DNA of 64,000 nucleotides from positions 3,472,001 through 3,536,000 of the forward strand of contig NZ_CP194902.1 of NCBI RefSeq assembly GCF_051027545.1, read 5' to 3'. The position numbers were made by a program, and so were the translations under genes. The DNA is from Methylocaldum sp002005105. Lineage in GTDB: Bacteria > Pseudomonadota > Gammaproteobacteria > Methylococcales > Methylococcaceae. Position 1 is the stretch's first letter. Each line of letters starts with the position of its first letter. Positions 44,838-53,436 of the stretch are shown here, in pieces. The notes beneath the pieces are model-generated. The model made no database searches. It was not told where the DNA came from and saw nothing but the letters and a program-made list of their open reading frames with translations.

Positions 44838-45797
44838 TTATTTTATATGTACGTGAGTGAATTGATGATGCTCGTCGAGATAAAGAGTGAGGTCGGCGCG
44901 GTTCGGCATTTCATCCAGCGTATGCCGCGTGAGACGCTCGTAATGCATGATGAAGCGCCGTAACGCGGCGACGTCCATCAAACGGTGCCGGTTGCTGGGA
45001 TCGGTATTTTCGGCCAGTTTTTTCTCTTGCAGGCTGCGCCATTCGAAGACGCTGTCCATTCCGGGGACTTTGAGCATGATCAGCCTGTTTAATTCCCCAA
45101 AGAGAATCGCGTAGGCGCCTTTGAGCTGATCGTTGACGTAGCGGCGCCACGCGCCGTCGGAATCTTCGCTTTTCTCCAACTCGTTTACCGGCACGTCGAG
45201 CGCATCGTCCGATTGTGGCCGCGTGCCTACACACCAACCTTCGAAAATAACGATATCGGGTCGGCCTCGAACAACCGGCCATTCAACCACCGGTTTGCGG
45301 TCGTCGCGTGCCTTGTCGAAAGCGGGCAGGGGAGTCAGCGTATCCGCTCCGGCCGTTTTCAAGGCGCGAAGAGTTTGGAGCCCGAGGTCGACGTCATGAG
45401 TGCCGGGTACGCCGCGGGTCAGCAAGAGCGGATGAACTTCGCGCGCCAAGCGCTCGCGCTCGGCCCGCGTTTTATAAATGTCGTCTATGGAGAATCCGGC
45501 GACGCGGAAACCATAGGTTTCGGTCAAGATCAGCTGGAGAAAGTCGCATAGTGTGGATTTTCCAGATCCCTGGGCTCCGTTGACGCCCAGTACCAGCGTG
45601 TCCGTCGATTTTTGCCGGCGCACCCACGCTCCAAGCGGAAGATAAACCGAGGCGAGTCTTGCAGTCAGGCTCTCGTCGATACGGTGAGCGCGCACCCGCT
45701 CGGTAAAGACCGGCCGGATGCGCTCCCAAAGTTCGTCGTACTCGGCTGGCGCGAGCATTCCGGCAGGCCAGAACGAGTTCGTTTCGGCGGCGGACAC
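44838..45797 (-). CDS. D-glycerate 3-kinase (GLYK type)
   Basis: 319 aa. GTG start at 45797, supported by AAGGTGG inside the end of the upstream gene. Walker A GAQGSGKS is at ~74-81; SIDDIYKTRAERERLA near 103-118, HPLLLTRGVPGTHDVDL near 122-138 and IFEGWCVG near 183-190 are features of the P-loop glycerate kinases found in plants, fungi and cyanobacteria. Plant GLYK makes 3-phosphoglycerate, unlike the GckA-type 2-kinase of the serine cycle. It sits 5 bp after hydroxypyruvate reductase, whose product is its substrate. The 2- or 3-phosphate regiochemistry is inferred. Confidence 0.85.
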   Translation of the reverse strand: MSAAETNSFWPAGMLAPAEYDELWERIRPVFTERVRAHRIDESLTARLASVYLPLGAWVRRQKSTDTLVLGVNGAQGSGKSTLCDFLQLILTETYGFRVAGFSIDDIYKTRAERERLAREVHPLLLTRGVPGTHDVDLGLQTLRALKTAGADTLTPLPAFDKARDDRKPVVEWPVVRGRPDIVIFEGWCVGTRPQSDDALDVPVNELEKSEDSDGAWRRYVNDQLKGAYAILFGELNRLIMLKVPGMDSVFEWRSLQEKKLAENTDPSNRHRLMDVAALRRFIMHYERLTRHTLDEMPNRADLTLYLDEHHQFTHVHIK

Positions 45798-45802
45798 GAC
45801 GT

Positions 45803-46774
45803 TCAGGCCACCTTGTCCCGCGGCGTTTGTCCGGCAAAGAAGGCCGTGACGTTGTCGATGACCCGCATGCCCATGGCCTCGCGGGTTTCAAGCGTGGCGC
45901 TGCCCAAGTGCGGCAACAAGGCGACGTTGTCCAGCTCGAGGAACCCTTTGTTCAAATTCGGCTCTCCTTCGAACACGTCCAGGCCGGCGCCCTTGATGGT
46001 TTTTTTCTTCAAGGCATCGATCAAAGCTGCGTTGTCGACCACGTCGCCGCGAGCGGTGTTAATGAGGTAAGCCGCGGGCTTCATCAATGCGAGGCGTTCG
46101 GCGTTGATGAGGTGGCGGTTTTCCTTGCTTCCGGGGCAATGCAGGGCGACGAAATCGGCCCGGCGCAGCACCTCTTCGATGGTGCTGCATTGTTCGGCGT
46201 CAAAAGACTTGACGACTTCAGGGGCAGGCGGATAAGGATCGAAAAAGATGATCGGCATGTCGAAACCGAAATGCGCTTTCTTCGCCATCGCTCGGGCAAT
46301 GCGCCCGAAACCGATCAGGCCGAGGGTCTTGCCGGTGACCTTGGTGCCCATCATGTGCGTGGGGTGCCAGCCGGTCCATTCGCCGCTGCGCACATGGCGC
46401 TCGCCCTCGCCGCCGCGCCGGGCGGCCATCAGCATCAGCAACATGGCGATGTCGGCGGTGCAGTCGGTGAGGACGTCGGGGGTGTTGGTGACGGTGATGC
46501 CGCGCGCCTTGGCCGCCTCAATGTCGATATGGTTGAAACCCACGCCGAAGTTGCCGAGGATCTTGCAACGCAAAGGTTCGGCACTCAACACATCGGCCGT
46601 GATCGGGTCGGTCACCGTCGGCATGACCACATCGTAATTGCGCAGGGCATCTTTCAATTCCTCCGCGGTCATCGGATGGTTGTCGGTGTTGAAAGTGACG
46701 TCGAACAGTTCTTGAAGCTTGGTTTCGCAAGCTTCGGGCCAGCGGCGGGTGACTAAGGCTTTGGGTTTGCTCAT
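45803..46774 (-). CDS. hprA: Hydroxypyruvate/glyoxylate reductase (D-glycerate dehydrogenase)
   Basis: 323 aa D-isomer-specific 2-hydroxyacid dehydrogenase. NAD(P) motif LGLIGFGRIA at ~151-160; catalytic Arg242 (NTARGDVVD), Glu271 (FEGEP) and His289 (LLPHLGSAT). It reduces hydroxypyruvate to D-glycerate and may also reduce glyoxylate. ATG 46774 follows GGAG. It lies between serine-glyoxylate aminotransferase, which makes hydroxypyruvate, and glycerate kinase, which uses D-glycerate, so the function is well supported by context. Confidence 0.9.
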   Translation of the reverse strand: MSKPKALVTRRWPEACETKLQELFDVTFNTDNHPMTAEELKDALRNYDVVMPTVTDPITADVLSAEPLRCKILGNFGVGFNHIDIEAAKARGITVTNTPDVLTDCTADIAMLLMLMAARRGGEGERHVRSGEWTGWHPTHMMGTKVTGKTLGLIGFGRIARAMAKKAHFGFDMPIIFFDPYPPAPEVVKSFDAEQCSTIEEVLRRADFVALHCPGSKENRHLINAERLALMKPAAYLINTARGDVVDNAALIDALKKKTIKGAGLDVFEGEPNLNKGFLELDNVALLPHLGSATLETREAMGMRVIDNVTAFFAGQTPRDKVA

Positions 46775-46793
46775 GGTGCAGGCTCCAAATTAC

Positions 46794-46818
46794 GTAAGGT
46801 GGGCAATACCCACCTTAC
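46794..46818. repeat. Perfect 10-bp hairpin in the glyoxylate operon
   Basis: GTAAGGTGGG (46794-46803), loop CAATA, CCCACCTTAC (46809-46818). It lies just upstream of the hprA Shine-Dalgarno on the transcript. GTGGGC...GCCCAC hairpins of this kind are common dispersed repeats in proteobacteria; here it may also moderate expression between operon genes. No T-run follows. Confidence 0.55.
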
Positions 46819-46933
46819 TCGGATTTCGTGCCCTCTGCCCTGGAAGACGTTGCGCGAGTCAGCCGGATCATTCCGGCCTGTCTCAAGCTGTTGCGGCTCC
46901 CCCGGGGCGAGCGAGGTCGAGGCGAAGGCTCGG

Positions 46934-48118
46934 TCAGCGCGGCTTGACGGCCGGCGCCGTTTCGCGCCAGTACTCGCAGGCCGCTGCGATACCGCTGCCC
47001 GGCGTCACTTGGATGCCGGTGTCGCGCATGGCCATTTCGGCGCCCGCGATTGCGCTGCACAGCATCAGTTCGTTGAGATCGCCCAGGTGACCGATGCGGA
47101 ACACTTTGCCCATGACCTCGCTCAAGCCGGCGCCGAGGGAAAGATTGTAGCGGTGATACGCATAATGCATGACGTCGCGGGCATCGTAGCCTTGCGGAAC
47201 GACGATGGCGGAAACGGTGTTCGAGTACCATTTCGGATCACGGGCACACAACTCCAGTCCCCAGGCTTTAACCGCGCGACGCACCCCTTCGGCAAGCCGG
47301 TGGTGGCGGGCAAAGACGTTTTGGAGCCCTTCTTCGAGCAGCAGGTCGATGGATTTGCGCAGACCGTAGAGCAATGGGATCGACGGTGTATACGGGAAAT
47401 AACCGCCGGCGTTGTGCGTCATCTGATCCTGAATGTCCAAAAAACAGCGACGGCTCTTGGCGCTTTGGCGCGCATCCAAGGCTTTCTGGCTGAAGCATAG
47501 CAAGGCCAGACCAGCGGGCAGCATGAATCCTTTCTGTGAACCGGCAAGACCGATATCTATGCCCCATTCGTCCATACGGAAGTCGATGCTGGCGATCGAA
47601 CTGACCCCGTCCACGAAAAACATGGCCGAATGCCCGGCCGCATCCAAGGCTTTGCGTACGCCCGCCAGATCGTTGGTGACGCCAGTGGCGGTTTCGTTAT
47701 GGCAAATCAGGAGGGCCTTAATGTCCTGATTTGTATCCGCTTTGAGCCGCGCTTCCAAGCGATCCAAAGGTATGCCTTCACCCCAGGGGATTTCCTCATG
47801 CTCTACATCGAAGCCGAGGCGGCGTGCCATATCGATCCACAAGTGGCTGAACTGGCCGAAGCGATAAGCCAGAACTTTATCGCCGGGAGATAAGGTGTTG
47901 GTCAGGGCGATTTCCCAGCCGGCCGTACCGGTGGCGGGAAAAATGAAGCATTGGCCTTTTTCGGTTTGGAAGATTTTTTTGAGATCTTCCAATAATGGCT
48001 TAACCAGCTCCGGAAAATCGGGGCGCCGGTGATCTTCCATCGGCACATGCATGGCGCTCAGGATAGAGTCCGGAATATTGGTGGGACCGGGAACGTAAAG
48101 ATGAGTTCGACCTGGCAT
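46934..48118 (-). CDS. sgaA: Serine-glyoxylate aminotransferase
   Basis: 394 aa from ATG 48118, preceded by AAGGTG; an in-frame extension to 48178 is rejected. It transfers the amino group of serine to glyoxylate, giving hydroxypyruvate and glycine. The start YVPGPTNIPDSILSAMHVPMEDHR is characteristic of methylotroph SgaA; the PLP lysine is ~Lys196 (LAGSQKGFM). It is the first gene of a minus-strand operon with hprA, glycerate kinase, a second aminotransferase and psd. It can serve the serine cycle or 2-phosphoglycolate salvage. Confidence 0.93.
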   Translation of the reverse strand: MPGRTHLYVPGPTNIPDSILSAMHVPMEDHRRPDFPELVKPLLEDLKKIFQTEKGQCFIFPATGTAGWEIALTNTLSPGDKVLAYRFGQFSHLWIDMARRLGFDVEHEEIPWGEGIPLDRLEARLKADTNQDIKALLICHNETATGVTNDLAGVRKALDAAGHSAMFFVDGVSSIASIDFRMDEWGIDIGLAGSQKGFMLPAGLALLCFSQKALDARQSAKSRRCFLDIQDQMTHNAGGYFPYTPSIPLLYGLRKSIDLLLEEGLQNVFARHHRLAEGVRRAVKAWGLELCARDPKWYSNTVSAIVVPQGYDARDVMHYAYHRYNLSLGAGLSEVMGKVFRIGHLGDLNELMLCSAIAGAEMAMRDTGIQVTPGSGIAAACEYWRETAPAVKPR

Positions 48119-48486
48119 TAATTTCACCTTATGGAACGTGGTTACCTTGGAACGGCGCGAAAACGCGCTGGAGTTCAAAACCGGCTATGGACTGCAGAAG
48201 ACCGCCCAAAAACAGCCCGTAATCATGCCACAGGGGAGAAGCTGTCTTCAAGGTAAGCCCCGTTTGCCGAGATGGGGGCTATGGTGCTCGGCTCATTCAA
48301 TAACGATTAGTGATTCGAGTGGACTTGCGGAAAACCCTTCTTCACACCGGAATAGAAGTGAGGGTTGAACCAGGATCGAGTGAGCCGGGGACTCGGTCCG
48401 TTTCGGGGACTGATCGCGATCCAATCGGACCCGAATGCCGGAGCGGGAAAAGGCCCGCTCCGAGCGTTTTCGACGAGAATCGGACC
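48119..48486. other. Region upstream of sgaA
   Basis: 368 bp between the sgaA start and the end of the BI-1/YccA gene, both minus. It should contain the operon promoter. CGGAGCGGG (48439-48447) and CCCGCTCCG (48454-48462) form a 9-bp stem with a 6-nt loop 25 bp beyond the YccA stop, a candidate terminator without a T-run on that strand. I see no gene. Confidence 0.4.
48439..48462 (-). terminator. 9-bp GC-rich stem-loop after the BI-1/YccA gene
   Basis: CGGAGCGGG and CCCGCTCCG pair around AAAAGG. The position 25 bp past the stop codon fits a terminator; the lack of a T-run downstream on the minus strand weakens the call. Confidence 0.35.
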
Positions 48487-49158
48487 TTATTCGTCGCCGC
48501 TAAAAACACCTAGCAGGTGCAGGAGACTGGTAAACAGATTGAAGATCGACACATACAGGGTCACTGTGGCGAGAATGTAGTTACGCTCGCCGCCGTGCAC
48601 GATTTCGCTGGTCTGGTAAAGAATGAGACCGGCCATCAAAACAATGAACATTGCCGACACGGCGATCTGGAGTCCCGGCATATGAAAGAAGAGCGCAGCC
48701 AGTGCGGCGAGGAACGCGACCAGGATGCCGGCGGTAAGCATGCCGCCCAGGAAACTGAAGTCCTTCCTCGTGGTCAGGGCGTAGGCCGACAGCCCAAGGA
48801 AAATCGCTCCGGTGCCCCCAAGGGCGGTCATCACCAGTTGCGGGCCATTACCGATCTGGGTCAGATATATATTGAGAATCGGCCCGAGGGTCAGCCCCAT
48901 GAAGCCGGTAAGGGCAAATACGAAGACAAGCCCGAGGGCGCTGTTCTGAAACTTGGAAACCAGGAACAGCAAGCCGAAGTATCCGATTAACGTCACAATC
49001 ACTCCGGGGTGGGGTAGCTCCAGAGCCATCGACAAGCCCGCCGTGAATGCGCTGAAGGTCAGCGTCATGGCCAGCAAAGCATAAGTGTTGCGTAGGACTT
49101 TGTTGGTTTCCAATACGCCGGCGGAAGCGCGAGCGTAGGCCGGATTGATTTGATTCAT
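48487..49158 (-). CDS. Bax inhibitor-1/YccA family membrane protein
   Basis: 223 aa. ATG 49158 follows a strong AAAGGAG. Seven membrane segments are visible across the length, with the family feature FLGLSAYALTTRKDFSFLGG near 120-139 and a C-terminal LYVSIFNLFTSLLHLLG. E. coli YccA/YbhL relatives interact with the FtsH protease or act as leak channels. Standalone gene, divergent from the M42 peptidase. Confidence 0.9.
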   Translation of the reverse strand: MNQINPAYARASAGVLETNKVLRNTYALLAMTLTFSAFTAGLSMALELPHPGVIVTLIGYFGLLFLVSKFQNSALGLVFVFALTGFMGLTLGPILNIYLTQIGNGPQLVMTALGGTGAIFLGLSAYALTTRKDFSFLGGMLTAGILVAFLAALAALFFHMPGLQIAVSAMFIVLMAGLILYQTSEIVHGGERNYILATVTLYVSIFNLFTSLLHLLGVFSGDE

Positions 49159-49259
49159 AATGATCTCCTTTGCTTAGGACATAATCGGGCAATTGGACCA
49201 GGAAATGGTACAGTAGTTTTTCTTGCGCGTGTAATGGTTTGAGCTAGACGGGGTTTTTC

Positions 49260-50297
49260 ATGCGGGAGCCATTTCGAGACCGACTTTTCCGCCTCATCTC
49301 AGATCTCGTTCTTTGTCATTCGCCAAGCGGCAAGGAACAGGAAATAGACGCGTTCATCCTATCGTGGCTCGAGTCTATCGGCGTCGAGGCGAGCCAAGAT
49401 GATGCCGGCAATATCATCGCGAGCGTTCGGGGAACGAACTCTGCTCGCGTCCTCGCCATTACCGCACACAAGGACGAGATCGGCGGCATCGTGAAGCGTG
49501 TGAGAGAAGACGGCAAGGTGGAGGTCCGGAAGCTCGGCGGTACTTTCCCATGGGTCTATGGGGAAGGGGTTGTGGATTTACTCGGCGACAGCTTAACGAT
49601 TCCGGCGATCCTGAGTTTCGGTTCCCGGCATGTATGCCATGAATCGCCTCAAAAGGCATACGAGGAAGACAAGCCGCCGAAATGGGATACCGTTTGGCTG
49701 GATGCCAAACTGAGCAAATCGGAACTCACAGAAGCGGGGGTGCGTCCGGGAACGCGGATGGTTATCGGCAAACATCGGAAAGCGCCATTCCGGATGGGGG
49801 ATTATGTCGCCAGTTACGCCTTGGACAACAAGGCCGCCGTTGCAATTCTTTTACTGCTGGCCGAGACCGTGAAGAGCCCAGTATCGGATTTGGATCTGGT
49901 TTTTTCCGCGCAGGAGGAGGTGGGAGCCATCGGAGCGCTCTATTACACCCGGCAGAAACGAGTCGACGAGCTGATTGCCGTCGAGATTGCCCCGAAATCG
50001 GCGGAGTATCCCATCGAAAGCGACGAAGAGCCCGTACTTTTGTCTCAGGATGGCTATGGCATGTATGATGAGACGTTGAATCGACGTCTTGCTGAGGCCG
50101 CGCGTAAGACGGGCGTGTCCGTGCAATACGCGGTGTTGAGCCAATTCGGCAGCGATGCGTCGGTGGCGATGAAAACTGGGCACGTGCCGAAAGGCGCATG
50201 CCTCGGGTTTCCCGCAGATAACACTCATGGATACGAAATCGCTCATTTAGGAGCGCTGGAAGCCTGTTATCAATTATTGCAAACCTACTTATCCTGA
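49260..50297 (+). CDS. M42 family metallopeptidase (glutamyl aminopeptidase-like)
   Basis: 345 aa. Dinuclear metal site residues in the family order: His70/Asp72 (AHKDEIGG), Asp189 (ALDNKAAV), catalytic Glu219 and ligand Glu220 (AQEEVG), Glu242 and His323 (NTHGYE). Cytosolic, probably forming a large oligomeric aminopeptidase that trims short peptides. ATG 49260 has no clear Shine-Dalgarno. Endoglucanase annotations sometimes given to this family are unlikely. Confidence 0.9.
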   Translation: MREPFRDRLFRLISDLVLCHSPSGKEQEIDAFILSWLESIGVEASQDDAGNIIASVRGTNSARVLAITAHKDEIGGIVKRVREDGKVEVRKLGGTFPWVYGEGVVDLLGDSLTIPAILSFGSRHVCHESPQKAYEEDKPPKWDTVWLDAKLSKSELTEAGVRPGTRMVIGKHRKAPFRMGDYVASYALDNKAAVAILLLLAETVKSPVSDLDLVFSAQEEVGAIGALYYTRQKRVDELIAVEIAPKSAEYPIESDEEPVLLSQDGYGMYDETLNRRLAEAARKTGVSVQYAVLSQFGSDASVAMKTGHVPKGACLGFPADNTHGYEIAHLGALEACYQLLQTYLS

Positions 50298-50396
50298 GAT
50301 TATCTAATGCCCACCTTGGGTTCAAAGGTTGATTTTTGAATATTCGTTGCCATATAACAGGCATATCCGATTCTTGACTACAGACGTGGGTTATCG

Positions 50397-51383
50397 ATGA
50401 AGAAACGTACTGGATTGGTTTTGAGCGTATTGATCGGGCTGTCCTTGGCGCTGTCCGGAATGGGCGACGCTTACGCCAAGCGCATGGGCGGCGGTAAGTC
50501 GTTCGGCAGCCGGCCGTCCTACAGCACGCCCTATAAACGCTCTACCGATATGACGCAATCCGCTTCTCCGGCTCAGCAACAAGCCTACCAATCGCCGGCC
50601 CAAAAGAACCAGGCGGCGCGCGAAGCGATGTCGCGACGGGGCGGGCTCATGGGAATGCTGGGTGGCCTGGCCTTGGGCGGTTTATTGGGCGCTCTCCTGT
50701 TCGGCGGGGCCTTCGAGCATCTCAACTTCCTGGACATTCTGGTGTTTGCGCTGATCGCATTCATGCTGTTCAAGTTTTTCGCCGCTCGGAGGCGAACCGA
50801 ATCGAGCGAACCGGCAGCGGCAGGAGGATATTATTCGGGGACGGACTCGGCTCGGAATCCGGAATCCGATCACGCTTACCGGCGTCAGGCCGATTCCGGA
50901 CAGGCGAGCAATTCGGGGTTCGATACGGACGTTCTGTTCGGAAAAGGGCGAGGTGCTTCGTCTTCAGGGCAAACTGCCGGCACGGCCGGACAACCCAATT
51001 CGGTTCCGACGGATTTCGATTCGGCCGGTTTTCTTTCCGGCGCAAGAGCGGCCTACGAGACGATGCAGAAAGCGTGGGACGAGGGAGACTTGGCGCAGTT
51101 AAGGGCTTTGACCACCGACAAGGTATTCGGCGAGCTTCAGGATCAATTGAGAGCTCGCGGAACCGAGAGCAACAGGACGGAACTGCTCAAGGTCGACGTG
51201 GAACTTCTCGAGGTGCGTGACCTCGGCTCAGACCGCGAGGCAACCGTACTGTTTGATGTGATCATACGTGAGTCTCCCGAGGAAAGACCTACGCAAGTGC
51301 GCGAAGTTTGGCACTTCGTACGTCCGAAACACAGCCGTCAACCGACCTGGTTTCTGGATGGAATTCAGCAGTTGGAAGACTGA
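50397..51383 (+). CDS. Tim44-like domain protein, exported or membrane-bound
   Basis: 328 aa. Signal-like N-terminus (~1-27), then a Gly/Ser/Gln-rich stretch, two hydrophobic segments at ~82-103 and ~110-125, a low-complexity linker (~130-195) and a C-terminal Tim44-like domain (~205-327; ARAAYETMQKAWDEGDLAQLRALTTDKVF and EVWHFVRP). Bacterial members of this family are common but their function is unclear. It begins 100 bp after the M42 gene and is followed by a TlpA-like gene. Confidence 0.8.
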   Translation: MKKRTGLVLSVLIGLSLALSGMGDAYAKRMGGGKSFGSRPSYSTPYKRSTDMTQSASPAQQQAYQSPAQKNQAAREAMSRRGGLMGMLGGLALGGLLGALLFGGAFEHLNFLDILVFALIAFMLFKFFAARRRTESSEPAAAGGYYSGTDSARNPESDHAYRRQADSGQASNSGFDTDVLFGKGRGASSSGQTAGTAGQPNSVPTDFDSAGFLSGARAAYETMQKAWDEGDLAQLRALTTDKVFGELQDQLRARGTESNRTELLKVDVELLEVRDLGSDREATVLFDVIIRESPEERPTQVREVWHFVRPKHSRQPTWFLDGIQQLED

Positions 51384-51401
51384 GCAGAGTTGGGTTAAAG
51401 C

Positions 51402-51431
51402 GGGGGGAAGATAAAGCTTTGTCTTCCCTCC
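51402..51431 (+). terminator. Hairpin between the Tim44-like and TlpA-like genes
   Basis: GGGGGGAAGA (51402-51411) pairs with TCTTCCCTCC (51422-51431) with one G-T pair and a 10-nt loop. It lies 18 bp after the Tim44-like stop and 9 bp before the TlpA-like start, so it could terminate or attenuate transcription. No T-run follows. Confidence 0.4.
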
Positions 51432-51440
51432 GGTCAGCTC

Positions 51441-51941
51441 ATGAATAAAGCCAAATTTTGGCTCATGGCGTTCGCCATCGTAACGGTGGCAAGCCTCGGC
51501 CTGTATCGATGGGGTTTCCAACGAACCGCCCCGGATGCGGAGTTCGTCACGATCAAGGGCGAGCACATTCAGATGCGGGAGCTCCGCGGTCATCCGGTGT
51601 TGGTGACATTCTGGGCCAGCGACTGCCGGGCGTGCATCGAGGAAATGCCCGAACTGGCCGAGTTATACCAACAGCTTTTCGCGCGAGGTTTCAAATTGAT
51701 TTCGGTCGCTATGCCTTATGATGTTCCAAGCCGGGTTTTAAGCTTGGCCGAGGCGAAACAGCTGCCTTATCCCGTGGCCCTTGATCCACTCGGACATCTG
51801 GCGGAAACATTCGATCAGGTCCGATTGGTTCCCAATAGCTTCTTGATTTCTCCTGACGGCCGGATTGTTATGCACCAACTTGGACGAATCGATGTCCGGA
51901 ATCTTCGTGAGCGAGTCGAGCGGATGCTCGGAGACGTGTAA
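51441..51941 (+). CDS. TlpA-like membrane-anchored thioredoxin
   Basis: 166 aa. N-terminal membrane anchor (~6-24), then a thioredoxin fold with the redox motif CRAC at 62-65 (FWASDCRACIEEMPEL), as in TlpA/ResA periplasmic reductases. It would reduce disulfides in the periplasm, for example in cytochrome c or copper-site assembly. hemJ starts 3 bp downstream, so the two are co-transcribed. Confidence 0.88.
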   Translation: MNKAKFWLMAFAIVTVASLGLYRWGFQRTAPDAEFVTIKGEHIQMRELRGHPVLVTFWASDCRACIEEMPELAELYQQLFARGFKLISVAMPYDVPSRVLSLAEAKQLPYPVALDPLGHLAETFDQVRLVPNSFLISPDGRIVMHQLGRIDVRNLRERVERMLGDV

Positions 51942-51944
51942 ACG

Positions 51945-52367
51945 ATGTGGCTGAAAGCCTTTCATCTCATCTTCATGGTGACTTGGTTCGCCGGTTTGTT
52001 TTATCTTCCCCGGTTGTTCGTCTACCACACGATGAGTGCCGATGCCGTCAGCGTCGAGCGGTTCAAGATCATGGAACGTAAGCTCTACTTTGGGATCATG
52101 ACTCCCGGAATGATTTTGACGCTCGTGTTCGGCTTATGGATGCTCCACGATTATGCTTGGGAAGACTACGGTGACAGCGGCTGGCTTCGCGTTAAACTGT
52201 TCCTGATCGGATTGTTGGTGGGTTATCACGCTTTATGCGGAAAATGGCTGCGTGATCTGAAATATGACCGTAATGGTCACAGCCATATTTTTTTCCGCTG
52301 GATGAATGAAGTGCCGGTCTTGTTCTTATTCGCGATCGTGCTTCTGGCGACGCTCAAGCCGTTCTGA
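51945..52367 (+). CDS. hemJ: Protoporphyrinogen IX oxidase HemJ
   Basis: 140 aa, the usual length, with four membrane segments. The N-terminal WLKAFHLIFMVTWFAGLFYLPRLFVYH is diagnostic of HemJ; conserved His7 and the later GWLRVKLFLIGLLVGYH fit. It oxidises protoporphyrinogen IX to protoporphyrin IX in the inner membrane. It follows the TlpA-like gene by 3 bp. Confidence 0.92.
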   Translation: MWLKAFHLIFMVTWFAGLFYLPRLFVYHTMSADAVSVERFKIMERKLYFGIMTPGMILTLVFGLWMLHDYAWEDYGDSGWLRVKLFLIGLLVGYHALCGKWLRDLKYDRNGHSHIFFRWMNEVPVLFLFAIVLLATLKPF

Positions 52368-52425
52368 TCTCCCCTGTCCGCTTGTCGAAACAACTATTTT
52401 GCCGATTCTTGTCGAGGATAATTAC

Positions 52426-52638
52426 ATGCCAACTTACGACTATCAGTGCGAAGCCTGCAAACATGAGTTCACCGCCATGCACAAAATCAGCGAGGCACCA
52501 CCGAAGTGCCCTGATTGCGGCGGCGACGTCCGGAAAAAATTATCGGCTCCTGCGGTACACGGCAGTGGTGCTCGGAAAGAGTCTGCCATCAGTCCGGGAC
52601 ATGGTTGTGGGGCAGGGGCATGTGGATGTAAACACTAA
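52426..52638 (+). CDS. FmdB-type zinc ribbon protein
   Basis: 70 aa from ATG 52426, with GAGG upstream. The start MPTYDYQCEACKHEF and a second pair CPDC give a zinc ribbon with Cys8, Cys11, Cys28 and Cys31, the FmdB regulatory-protein pattern. The C-terminus is Cys/Gly/His-rich (GHGCGAGACGCKH) and may bind another metal. A longer upstream frame overlaps hemJ and is rejected. Function not established. Confidence 0.88.
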   Translation: MPTYDYQCEACKHEFTAMHKISEAPPKCPDCGGDVRKKLSAPAVHGSGARKESAISPGHGCGAGACGCKH

Positions 52639-52691
52639 TGGGAGAGCAAAACCGGATTGCACGCCTTTCCAGGGACGGAAAGCGAAGCTTG

Positions 52692-53417
52692 CTACTCAAT
52701 TGCTTCCGTACGGAAACCTTCCTGACTCCAGCATAAGACCGTTTCGCCATCTCCCCACTCGGGCAGGACGAAGCGCCGACATCGCTTATTCTCGATCTCG
52801 AACTCATGAACAGCGGGGCGGTGGGTGTGGCCGTGAATCAATCGATCCACGCCATAACGGCTCATGGTTTCTCTCACTGCTTCCGGGTTGACGTCCATGA
52901 TCTCCGCCGTTTTGCCGCGCTTATCAAGCCCGCTCTTGAAGCGGTACCAGCGCGCATACATGCGGCGCAGCCAAAGCGGCTTCGATAGCGCCGCTTGTTT
53001 CCATGCCTCGGTGCGGATGCGTTCTCGAGCCCTCTGATACTGAACATCGTCGGTGCACAGGAGATCTCCGTGGGTAATCAACGTGGACACCCCGAAGAGA
53101 TCGATGACCTCGTAATCGGCAAGCAAGCGGATGCCGGTTTCCCGAGCGAAGCTTTCGCCGAGCAGAAAATCGCGGTTACCGTGCTGGAAGTACACTTTGA
53201 TGCCGGAGTCCGTAAGCTGCCTGAACGCGGACTTGACCTCCCGGTTAGGGGAGAAGTTGTCGTCGTCACCGAGATAGGCGTCGAAAAGGTCTCCGAGGAC
53301 GTACAGCCGCTCGGCATCTGATGCGCGGCGTTTCAGAAACCGCAAGAAACGCTGTGTAATTTCCGGTCGTGTAACGCTGAGATGCAGATCGGAGATGAAC
53401 AGCGTTTCGTTTTTCAA
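52692..53417 (-). CDS. lpxH: UDP-2,3-diacylglucosamine diphosphatase LpxH
   Basis: 241 aa, matching the family (~240), from a TTG at 53417; the longer frame to 53633 overlaps the cyclophilin gene and lacks similarity. Metallophosphoesterase motifs are all present: SDLHLS near 8-13, GDLFDAYLGDDD near 38-49, GNRDFLLGE near 77-85, THGDLL near 112-117 and GHTHRP near 195-200. It makes lipid X in lipid A synthesis, so the host has a lipopolysaccharide outer membrane. It lies 20 bp after the cyclophilin gene. Confidence 0.92.
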   Translation of the reverse strand: MKNETLFISDLHLSVTRPEITQRFLRFLKRRASDAERLYVLGDLFDAYLGDDDNFSPNREVKSAFRQLTDSGIKVYFQHGNRDFLLGESFARETGIRLLADYEVIDLFGVSTLITHGDLLCTDDVQYQRARERIRTEAWKQAALSKPLWLRRMYARWYRFKSGLDKRGKTAEIMDVNPEAVRETMSRYGVDRLIHGHTHRPAVHEFEIENKRCRRFVLPEWGDGETVLCWSQEGFRTEAIE

Positions 53418-53436
53418 GGAAGATGGCTTCGTCTGT

